A DNA stretch of 64,000 nucleotides from Linyphia triangularis (Eukaryota > Arthropoda > Arachnida > Araneae > Linyphiidae): contig OZ021727.1 of assembly GCA_963978545.1 (NCBI GenBank), forward strand, positions 18,736,743-18,800,742, in the 5' to 3' direction. The notes under the pieces were generated by a model. That model was not told the origin of the DNA, searched no databases, and was given only the letters and a program-made list of their open reading frames with translations. Shown here in pieces: positions 34,374 to 45,796 of this stretch (within the stretch, counting starts at the first letter, position 1; each line of letters starts with the position of its first letter). The position numbers and the translations under genes are program-made.

Positions 34374-36679
34374 CCCACATAGCCATAACTCATCCAATAG
34401 ATATCTACTGGATGTGCTCTTTAAAAAATGCGATATCTACTGGAGCATGCGTTTATCTATAATAGACGGCTAATGGATAGTCAAATGTCCCGGAAATCGT
34501 TGTACATTAATCATCCATTGTACCTCCACAATGTCTACCAATAAGATAATATCTGGATATTGTAAACGACCAATAGATATTTATTTAGCATCTACAAAAT
34601 CCAATGGACGACCAATAGATGTTTATTAGATATTCATAAAATCCTGGAAAAAATCGGAAAAATTAAAAAAAAAAAGTTAAAAAGTTTGCACTGATTACCA
34701 TATACCAGCTAAGACACGTCATCACAGACAGCCAAGCAGAACTGCACTAAGTAGTACGCTCCGCCCACTGGGACACGAACCAAGGACCTAGGCAATTGCA
34801 ATCCGTCGCCTAACCAGTTAGACCAACTCGACCTTGCTAACAGACAGTGTTAAATTTAAATATATAGTAAAACACCTTTTCAAATGGCAATAATTACTTT
34901 AATGATAAAAGTATGATAAATAATTTATGTAATAAATGTAGAAATGAACTATGTATTTTTTTTTTTTTCCTTTTTTCCTTTCTTTTTTTCTTTTCCCCCA
35001 TTTAGAGCAGCATCAGCATCACTTATGTTGGAGCTTTTCGCTCTCCGGATACAATTAAATATGCGTATCTTTAATTATTATTAAACTGAAAGAAATATTG
35101 ATTTGTTCTTTATCGTAATAAAATTACTATTATTATTTTATTCTTTTTATCAAATAATTAAAAAATAATAATTTTTATTATTAGTAAATTAAAGCCTAAA
35201 AAATAAGTAAATTCTTCGTTTCAACGTGTTAATGCAACTTGACCTAACTTTTAATAAAAGTATTTAAACTGTACATCCAGATCCATTTTATTTTATATAA
35301 TTTGTGAGACGATGATGGTCGAAGTCGTTCAATTTATTTCATGATAGAATCGTTGTTTGTCGTCGTATTTATTGCAGCCAATCTCAATAAATTATCCAAA
35401 TGAGATTTAATTAAATTTTTTCTGTAATTATTCTTGGTGAAATCACCTTGCTGAAAGCTTCTTCGTTGGCGAAATTAAGTGTAAATATATTTTTGAAGTC
35501 TTATATACAGTTGGCGCCATCTTTCGAGGAGAAATAGTAATGCAAATTTTTCAGTAGGTGTTTAAAAATAAATAACTTAACAAAGATTATATGCTTGCTG
35601 TTAATCAATTTTTAATTGTCAAAGATAATTTTAAAAATAACATTTTAGGAATTTGCTAAAATATTTTATTAATTAAAATTTTTACAATTATATGCATTAA
35701 TTATACACGAATTCCGCTTCTTAAATTCGAAACTAGAAATTTAGTAATGTGAATATTATTTTTACAATCGTTATCAACACCTATTCTCCAAATTAAAATG
35801 CACTTTAAATAAATTATATGCATACCCGTTAAAAGTATAAAAAAAATCTATATTGAAATTAACTCATTCAGTAAATTATTTCGGATTCACGAAATTAATT
35901 TAAAAAAAAAGAAAAAGTGTACAGTTTTCTACATTAATTTTATAAATAATTTATCATACTTTTTTCATCAAATTAATTTTTACAATTTGAAAAGGTACTT
36001 TATCACTGCAGTTGACCATGGCTGTCTGCGATGACCTGACTTAACCAATGTATATGGTTACCCGTGCAAAGTTTAAATTTTTTTTTTTTTTTTTTTAATT
36101 TTCCCCGATTTTTCCCCTGATTTTTCAGGATTTTGTGGATATTTAATAAACATCTATTGGTCGTCCATTGGATTTTGTAGATGATAACTGAATGTCTTTT
36201 GGTCGTCTGCAATGTCCAGAGAAAATCTTATCGGTAGACATTGTGGAAGTACAATGGATAGATAAAGTACAACGATTTCCGGGACATTTGACCATCCATT
36301 TGCCGTCTATTATCGGTAAACGTATGCTCCAGTAGATATCCCATTTTTTTAAGAGCATATCCAGAAGATGTCTATTGGACGAGTTTTTGCTATGTGGGGA
36401 GTGATGGCTACCATGCAATACCACAAGTCGAATAGATTGGATTTGATAGACCACCATTAGATCTCTAGAAATAGTACGTCGAAATGCGGGAGTTGATAGA
36501 CAGCCATTAGATGCTTATAAATGGAAAGTCGAAAAGACATGCTTTCGTGAACATCTAATAGATGTTTCAAAATTGGATGTCAAGGATAACGTTGCTTTAG
36601 ATGTCTATTACATCTCCTGTACATCTAATAGATCATGTGGACGAAACATAGATATCCAGTGGATAACACTGGTTATGTG
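34374..36679. mobile_element. Long inverted-arm element, copy 2
   Basis: Colinear with 24684-26989 (offset 9,690); arms at 34374 to about 34756 and about 35993-36399. CT junction 36680-36741 follows. Confidence 0.6.
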
Positions 36680-36741
36680 TTCTCTCTACTCTACCTCACT
36701 ACCTCTACTCTACCTACCTCTCTCACTATCATTCTCTCACT

Positions 36742-36953
36742 CAGTGGCGATCCGATAAAACTTTTGTGGGGAAGTGTAGCTCTGAAAATGCTGACTATAA
36801 ATGAAAATTTGCCTACTCATTCTACTATTAATTAATATTAAGAAATCATGACCCGTTCTTTGTAGACGTTTGAGACACTTAATTCGTAAGAATCTATTGA
36901 TTCTGTAACTTTTTTCCAGTTACAAAAATACATTTTTGTCATATAATTAGGAA

Positions 36954-36999
<46 letters not shown>

Positions 37000-39900
37000 C
37001 GGTACCTTGGATGTTGACCGTTATAAGTAAAAGCAATCGTAGATGAATAAAAAACAAAAGTTTATTTCCAGAGACAAGGGAGGAGACGGGTGGACGTTTG
37101 ACTAGTTCCAAGAGTTGATTATATCAAAAGGCGTATCAATAGCAGTGGCAAACCGAAATACGGAGCATTTATAGGTTTACTAGTGACGCTCGACTATTCA
37201 AGGCGCCTCTAGCTAACACAGGAAAATACTAGAAAATTCTAAATGGGAAATTGAAGATTCCAAAGGGACTCCAGGGAGATTACATAAATGTATACTAAAA
37301 ATAGAAAACATGCCTCACCTAATCAACTACCATAATGGCATTCAACTTACGAAAATTGATATATAGTTGAAGATAAAATAATAATTTAGTTATAAACACG
37401 CATGTAAAAATATTATCATTCCAGCCATTTAATGAAGAAAAATTCTTAATTACAAATCAATTCAAGAATTATATTAAAAATAGATATCGTTTTTACATTT
37501 ATGTTACATTAATACAACGACGTTTTAAAGTAGACAAATTCCTAGCAAGGGAATTAAGTTCAATGCTGTCAACAAAATCCTTTTCATTGTTTAATAACAG
37601 CAGAGTATCCAACCTGTTGTCAGACATTGGGGATCGCAAATAGCTTTTTATTAGCTTTAATTTGCTGAAAAGTCTTTCATTCTAAGCTATTCGGTAGATA
37701 AGTCATTGTAAATAATAATTTAAATTATATTTTAAGTTGAAAATTAAGTACGAAAATAGAAGCGCTATTTATTGAATCAAATAAACTCTTAATCAATATT
37801 GAATCATGTCGAAAATTGTAGTATTATACTCGAACTTAAATTTAAAAAATATCTATATTTTCCTATATACTCTGCTCTGTTCAAGCATTTCATTTAATAT
37901 ACCTTCCGATGATATGATTTTTAAAATGTCTTTCTCAACTGCCATTAACATAAACGCTTCTAGATGTTCTTGGGTATCGTGCTAAGTAATCGATTTAAAA
38001 TTAACTTCAGTTTTGAAAATGACAGTTCACAAGAACCTTGAGAAATGTGGAGGGATACATAACACATAAATAAGAATACTTTCATTACATCACATAAATT
38101 TTGTATGAATTAGACAAATTCCTCTAAAGTTTTTAAGAATTAAGAGTCATTGTATACAAATAATTTAAAATGATATTTACTTGAAATGTAATTGTTGAAG
38201 TCGATTGAAAGATATTCAAGAACACTCGCATCATATCAGCTGAGCTCATGTGAGAAAACAGCACGTGTATATAATTTGAAGAACATGAACGATGAACAGC
38301 ATCGTTCATGTTCATATATTTTTTGTATATTAACAGTTATAACATTTTCGTTTGGTGTTGATTATCGTATCTAATTGCCAATTGCATCATTAGATATTAA
38401 AACATAAACACTTATTACGCATATAATCTTCTTAGTTTCTTGATAGTCTAAAACATGACTTGTTTATTTTGACCTGAAAATGTCCAGTTTAGCTTTGTAT
38501 GGAGCCACACTAATTTGGAAAATAAAAATGGCCTCTCAACTCAACAAAACAACGGTAGCTCTTTTTTTTTTTGTGCTCCATCTTTTGTCAATTTCGTTTG
38601 TCACATGTCATTGTACTCTTGCTAAGTATTGGACATTGTTACTGTCGCTAACAATCGTGTCGAGCAATTATACTAATGTCTGGACCTGTGGACCATTGCA
38701 GGTGGTCCTCAGACATACTTTGTTCCTTTCTCACCTCAGGCTTTGAGCACAGCCTTCGGCGTCGGCCGCTCTCTTCAAAATCCCCGTACTTTTCTTAGAA
38801 TTTCTTATCATCCCTACTAAACGAAAAAGGGAAGAACATGTCCGAGCGTTTGGGATTTAAATGCATTTGGGTAAAACAAACAAAAACGTTGAGTAAGGCA
38901 ATCAGTACTTAATATATGGATGTAATAAAAAAAAAAAAAGTACGAGCTTTTACACCAGACCGGCCCATTTTTTACAAACATTGACCGGCCCGGTGGTTGT
39001 ACCGGTCAACCCTATGGCCAGTAAGCCCCTAATCACGGATGCTAAAGGAATAATAAAACAAACTTGGAAAAATACTTCACTATCGATTGTCTAATTAATG
39101 TAATGACTCAGGTTTTCCCCGCCAGGAAGGTGCAAGGCACTTATAATTCCTAGCTTGAAAATTTTAAAAAAGTGGCGAAAACTGTAAATTTACAAGAGAA
39201 AGGCAAATGTTCCGTTGCTGAAATATGATTCGTTTTTAAAATGAACCTACGTCTAAAGGCTGCAAAGAGAAATAAAATTTTAGGAAGTGATAAAAATTCA
39301 TCAAAACGCTTTTTTAGAAAATTTTAATGTAATTTTTATTCTTAACAATACTGAGTAAAAGTCAAAAAGATGAAATATTTGGGGAGCAAATAAATATAAT
39401 TGTAGGAGTCTGAATGCAGCCAATAAAAATGGAATGGACTTTTGTCTAAGACTATAAACCAATTTTATACTAAAAAAATGTATTTTAATGTATCCACAAC
39501 TTTTGATGTAAGTTCGGTTCTTTTTCATGTTAGAAAAATCGAAACTACGTATTGAAATTAGTCGGCTCAACATTTTTTCAATGATTAAATTACAGTGTTT
39601 TTAAATCCTTCATATTAACTTCGATGGCTCATCCAATCGGACTGAAACTTGGCACATAGATTTGATGTTGAGGACAATATGTTCTGTCGAATTTTGTCGG
39701 CTATCACTGTCACTAAAAGTTCTCTTTTACGGAATACTAATAAACCAACTGGCCGTCATCTAACCGCCCTAAAATAGCATTTAACCGATCACGGAAGAAA
39801 AGCTTTCCTGTTGCCAAAATTGTTTATGTTTTAATAAACAAATAGTAAAATAATTTTTTTTAATCGGAATAAATAAAAGATATTTGGATGTGTGTGCATA

Positions 39901-41247
39901 AACTCACATTCGTTTACAATGAATGAATTTTGAAAAGTAGTTTAAAGGATATTTTGCTCATAAAGGTATTTTAATATTTAAAATTAGATACCAACACCAA
40001 GCACACTAATGGGTTATATTATTTATATACTTCTTGTAAATGTATAAAATCATCGAGATTCACAATGATATGAAATTTCTAAAATTTCACCATGGGTAAC
40101 ACACCAAGGCAGGGTCGTTCCGGGCGAGGGGTTTATAAATGGGTTCGAACCACCCTTCCTCTCTGAAATTTTTTCACTATATACATTAAACTACTTTACA
40201 TAAAACTACTCGGGCATATAATTTCGAACTTCTTAATAAAAACAATGGGAATTGACTCGTTCGTTTTTTATAACTTTTTATATTTTCATGTAGGGGACGT
40301 TTCGCGTAAAAGCAGCAAGGAGGAGGGTGTTTATGTCCAGAACCCCCCCCCCCCCCATAGGAAACGTCCCGGAGATTTTGTTATAATTGAATAAAAAACT
40401 TTTAACAATTGTAAATGATAAACTTGTAATTGAAAATACTAAAACTTGTAATTTCAAACATGGAGCCCCGTTATAAGTAATTTAAAATATTTTTTTCTTT
40501 TTCATATTTTGTAAATATTGAAAGGAAACTTTAAGTAATTAAGATTATAGAATTTCCATTCAGGAATGAATGTGGGAAGTAGGAGCGGAGGGGGGGGGGA
40601 GGGGGAGTCACTGTTTCGGCTGCAGTAACATTTTTGAGCACACGGGCCGCCACTGACTCTGCCCTACAAATAAGGATGCCAAGTAGCGCACTATAATAAA
40701 AAGAGGGGGGTACAAATTACAGATTTACTTACCACAACTTTTATTTTGCGTGAAGCTTCAAATGGATTCGCTGGCGTTTCAACGTGTTTCACTGAAACTA
40801 CGTTTTGAAACAGGACACGCTTTGAACAAGATCTTACGGTAGGAATGTCAATAACTGTCTGAGAAAAACAGTTGATACTTCGCCACTTATTAAGAGTAAA
40901 TTCCCCGTTGTGTGGGACGGTTGGGGGGGTGGGTGGTCCTCCTCATCTCCAGGGAGTGAACGGAAATGAGAAAGGATAGATGCTCTAAAAACCACGTGAT
41001 GGGATGGGGGAAGGTCAAAGGGTCAAACCCCTCCTGTTCTATGTCGAGTTGTATCTTCTTGGTGGTGAAAAATGATTGTGGTCATCATACTGTGTTTTCA
41101 TACGACATTTTTTGATAAATAGATTTTTAGATTTGCAACTAGTCATGTTTTATCACGAATTGACTAGTCAGTTAAAAGTAAAATCACAATTTTCCGACAA
41201 AGAAAATAGTGGGAGGGGGGGAGCACCCTCCCATAGGATCGGCCCTG
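36742..41247 (-). mobile_element. hAT-1, copy 3, lacking hAT-2 (4,506 bp)
   Basis: Same ends and CTCTCACT flanks as copies 1 and 2. It lacks exactly 1,864 bp, that is hAT-2 plus one 8-bp duplication. Retains both hAT C-terminal remnants and the hairpin. Several substitutions are private to this copy (for example 37534, 38041 and 38493). Confidence 0.9.
40143..40150. other. Empty hAT-2 target site
   Basis: A single palindromic GTTCGAAC stands where copies 1 and 2 have GTTCGAAC-hAT-2-GTTCGAAC, with identical flanks on both sides. No footprint bases remain, which favours a never-occupied site over excision. Confidence 0.9.
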
Positions 41248-42200
41248 CTCTCACTCTACCTCTCTCTCTTCCACTCTACCACTCTTTCTACCTCTCATAC
41301 TCTACTATTTACTCTACCTCTACCCTCTCTCTACCATTTTACTCTACCTCTCTCTACAGAACTACTCTACCACTCTACTGTACCACTCTACTCCACCAAT
41401 CTACTCTACCTCTCTCTACCACTCTACATCTCTATCACTCTACATCTCGCACTCACTACCACTCTTTCTACCATACTCTACTATTTACTCTAATCTACCT
41501 TTCTCTACCTCTCTACTATTCTCTCACACTACCCTCTCTCTCACTACCACTCTACTCTACCTCTCTCACTACCACTCTACCTTTCTACCATTCTCTCACC
41601 ACTCTACCATACTATCTAGTTACTCTAATCTACCTTTCTCTACCACTCTACCATTCTCTCACTCTACCTCTCTCACTTCCATTCTCTTACTCTAACCCTC
41701 TCTCTACCACTGTACCTCTCTCTCTCTCTCTCTCTCTCTCTCCCACTCTACGATTATCTCACTACCATTCTCTAACTCTACCTCTCTCTACCACTCAACT
41801 CTACCTCTACCACTCTACCTCTTTCTCTTCAACTATACCTCTCTCTTCCATTCCACCACTCTACATCTCTCTACCATTCTCTCATCCTACCTCTCTTTAC
41901 CACTCTACCTCTCTCTCACTACTATTCTACCACTCTTTCTACCATACTCTACTATTCACTCTACATCTTTCTCTACATCTCTCACTACCATTATCTACCA
42001 CTTTCTACCTCTCATTCTCTACTATTTGCTCTACCCTCTCTTTCTACCACTCTACTCTACGTATCTCTCTCTCACTACCACTCTTTCTACCATACTCTAT
42101 TTACTCTACTCTACCTTTCTCTACCACTCTACTTCTTACTTCTCTACCATTCTCTCACACTACCCTCTCTCACTCTACCTCACTACCTACCTACCTATCT
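41248..42200. repeat. CT-rich array B, copy 3
   Basis: As in the other copies, with a (CT)n run shorter by a few bases near 41718-41742. That shift changes which frame stays open. Confidence 0.9.
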
Positions 42201-44504
42201 CCCACATAGCCATAACTCATCCAATAGATATCTACTGGATGTGCTCTTAAAAAAATGCGATATCTACTGGAGCATGCGTTTATCTATAATAGACGGCTAA
42301 TGGATAGTCAAATGTCCCGGAAATCGTTGTACATTAATCATCCATTGTACCTCCACAATGTCTACCAATAAGATAATATCTGGATATTGTAAACGACCAA
42401 TAGATATTTATTTAGCATCTACAAAATCCAATGGACGACCAATAGATGTTTATTAGATATTCATAAAATCCTGGAAAAAATCGGAAAAATTAAAAAAAAA
42501 AAGTTAAAAAGTTTGCACTGATTACCATATACCAGCTAAGACACGTCATCACAGACAGCCAAGCAGAACTGCACTAAGTAGTACGCTCCGCCCACTGGGA
42601 CACGAACCAAGGACCTAGGCAATTGCAATCCGTCGCCTAACCAGTTAGACCAACTCGACCTTGCTAACAGACAGTGTTAAATTTAAATATATAGTAAAAC
42701 ACCTTTTCAAATGGCAATAATTACTTTAATGATAAAAGTATGATAAATAATTTATGTAATAAATGTAGAAATGAACTATGTATTTTTTTTTTTTCCTTTT
42801 TTCCTTTCTTTTTTTCTTTTCCCCCATTTAGAGCAGCATCAGCATCACTTATGTTGGAGCTTTTCGCTCTCCAGATACAATTAAATATGCGTATCTTTAA
42901 TTATTATTAAACTGAAAGAAATATTGATTTGTTCTTTATCGTAATAAAATTACTATTATTATTTTATTCTTTTTATCAAATAATTAAAAAATAATAATTT
43001 TTATTATTAGTAAATTAAAGCCTAAAAAATAAGTAAATTCTTCGTTTCAACGTGTTAATGCAACTTGACCTAACTTTTAATAAAAGTATTTAAACTGTAC
43101 ATCCAGATCCATTTTATTTTATATAATTTGTGAGACGATGATGGTCGAAGTCGTTCAATTTATTTCATGATAGAATCGTTGTTTGTCGTCGTATTTATTG
43201 CAGCCAATCTCAATAAATTATCCAAATGAGATTTAATTAAATTTTTTCTGTAATTATTCTTGGTGAAATCACCTTGCTGAAAGCTTCTTCGTTGGCGAAA
43301 TTAAGTGTAAATATATTTTTGAAGTCTTATATACAGTTGGCGCCATCTTTCGAGGAGAAATAGTAATGCAAATTTTTCAGTAGGTGTTTAAAAATAAATA
43401 ACTTAACAAAGATTATATGCTTGCTGTTAATCAATTTTTAATTGTCAAAGATAATTTTAAAAATAACATTTTAGGAATTTGCTAAAATATTTTATTAATT
43501 AAAATTATTACAATTATATGCATTAATTATACACGAATTCCGCTTCTTAAATTCGAAACTAGAAATTTAGTAATGTGAATATTATTTTTACAATCGTTAT
43601 CAACACCTATTCTCCAAATTAAAATGCACTTTAAATAAATTATATGCATACCCGTTAAAAGTATAAAAAAAATCTATATTGAAATTAACTCATTCAGTAA
43701 ATTATTTCGGATTCACGAAATGAATTTAAAAAAAAAGAAAAAGTGTACAGTTTTCTACATTAATTTTATAAATAATTTATCATACTTTTTTCATCAAATT
43801 AATTTTTACAATTTGAAAAGGTACTTTATCACTGCAGTTGACCATGGCTGTCTGCGATGACCTGACTTAACCAATGTATATGGTTACCCGTGCAAAGTTT
43901 AAATTTTTTTTTTTTTTTTTTAATTTTCCCCGATTTTTCCCCTGATTTTTCAGGATTTTGTGGATATTTAATAAACATCTATTGGTCGTCCATTGGATTT
44001 TGTAGATGATAACTGAATGTCTTTTGGTCGTCTGCAATGTCCAGAGAAAATCTTATCGGTAGACATTGTGGAAGTACAATGGATAGATAAAGTACAACGA
44101 TTTCCGGGACATTTGACCATCCATTTGCCGTCTATTATCGGTAAACGTATGCTCCAGTAGATATCCCATTTTTTTAAGAGCATATCCAGAAGATGTCTAT
44201 TGGACGAGTTTTTGCTATGTGGGGAGTGATGGCTACCATGCAATACCACAAGTCGAATAGATTGGATTTGATAGACCACCATTAGATCTCTAGAAATAGT
44301 ACGTCGAAATGCGGGAGTTGATAGACAGCCATTAGATGCTTATAAATGGAAAGTCGAAAAGACATGCTTTCGTGAACATCTAATAGATGTTTCAAAATTG
44401 GATGTCAAGGATAACGTTGCTTTAGATGTCTATTACATCTCCTGTACATCTAATAGATCATGTGGACGAAACATAGATATCCAGTGGATAACACTGGTTA
44501 TGTG
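42201..44504. mobile_element. Long inverted-arm element, copy 3
   Basis: Colinear with copies 1 and 2; arms at 42201 to about 42580 and about 43820-44224. Private substitutions at 42873, 43507 and 43722. It is followed by the long CT array C rather than another hAT-1. Confidence 0.6.
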
Positions 44505-45075
44505 TTCTCTCTACTCTACCTCACTACCTCTACTCTACCTACCTCTCTCACTACCATTCTACCACTCTTTCTACCATACTCTAGTATTTACTCTACTCTA
44601 CCTTTCTCTATCATTCTCTCACTACCACCCTCTTACTCTACCTCTCTCTCTCTACATCTCTACTCTACATCTCTCACTACCACTCTACCTCTATACCATT
44701 CTCTCACTCTACCTCTTTCACAACCATTCTCTCACTCTAATCCTCTCTCTACCACTCTACCTCTCTCTCTCTTCCACTCTACCACTCTTTCTACCATACT
44801 CTACTATTTACTCTACCACTGTACCTCCACCATCATCTCACTCTACCTTTCTCATGACCATTCTCTAACTCTACCTCTCTCTACCACCATACTCTACCAC
44901 TCTACCTCTCTCTCTCTACCATGCTACCTCTCTCTTCCACTCCACCACTCTACCTCTATCTAGCTACCACTCTTTCTACCTCTCTCTAACATACATCTAT
45001 TCATCTATTCTACCTCTCTCTACTCCTCTACTCTACGTCTCTCTACCACTCTACCTCTCACTACCCACTCTCCTC
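44505..45075. repeat. CT-rich array C (right end of the tandem block)
   Basis: 570 bp of CTCTACC/CTCTCACT words. Its first ~45 bp equal the copy 1/2 junction, then it diverges. This marks the right edge of the ancestral unit. Confidence 0.9.
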
Positions 45076-45788
45076 TGTTGAAAATTTCAGAACTGTAACT
45101 CAAGTAGAAATCGTTTTGTAGAATATTTGTTAATTAATTAAAAAATTTAATTAAAAAAGAACTAAATAAAAATTTGAAATTCTGTATTTCAAAAATTAAA
45201 TTAAAAGGCCAAATTGCTTAGCCCTATTAGAAATCGTTCTGTAAAATATTTATTAATTAAAAAAAATAATTAAAAAAAACTAATTAAAAATTGGAAATTC
45301 TATATTTCAAAAGTCCAATTAAATGGCAAAAACTACTTATGTTGAAAATTTCAGATCTGTAGCCCTATTGGAAATCGTTTTGAAAATATTTATTAATTAA
45401 TTAAAAATAACTAAATAAAAATTTGAAATTCTGTTTTTTAAAGGTCCAATTAGAAGGACTACTTATGTTGAAAATTTCAAAGCTGTAACCCTATTAGAAA
45501 CCGTTTTGTAAAATATTTATTAATTAATTAAAATATTAATTAAAAAAAAAACTAACAACAAATTTAAAATTCTGTTTTTCAAGAGTTCAATAAGAAGGCC
45601 AAAATTACTTATGTTGAAAATTTCAGAGCTGTATCTCAATTTGAAATCATTTTGTAAAAAAAAAAAAATTAAATATTAATTAAAAAAGAACTAATTAAAA
45701 TTTTAACATTATGTTTGACATACATAAAATTAGAAGGCCTAAACTTCTTATGTTGAAAATTTCAGAGTTCTACTCCAATTTTAAGTAG
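45076..45788. repeat. ~130-bp tandem repeat, five to six degenerate units
   Basis: Units begin TGTTGAAAATTTCAG (45076, about 45340, 45466, 45612 and 45751, with a decayed one near 45210). They continue GAAATCGTTTTGTA and ATTTATTAATTAATTAAAA. The last unit is cut by the P element. Confidence 0.8.
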
Positions 45789-45796
45789 GTTTGTAT

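Larger units (their letters stand above)
17343..44504 (+). repeat. Tandem triplication, unit about 9.69 kb
   Basis: Three direct copies: 17343-27051, 27052-36741 and 36742-44504, the last about 1.9 kb shorter. Each unit holds hAT-1, CT array and the inverted-arm element. Copies differ by a handful of substitutions plus homopolymer and (TA)n length changes. Substitutions private to copy 3 lie at 37534, 38041, 38493, 42873, 43507 and 43722. Copy 1 differs alone near 17488 and copy 2 alone in a tattgaacat word near 28937. The junctions lie in short CT array segments, so unequal recombination between CT arrays is the likely mechanism. Confidence 0.9.

Noticed and set aside
33245..34462. 405-codon open frame rich in Leu, Ser, Thr, Tyr and Pro, with similar long frames at 23557-24258, 41076-42209 and 44398-44963
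   Set aside because: They run through CT-rich low-complexity arrays that rarely contain stop words; length changes with (CT)n indels between copies, and there are no domains.
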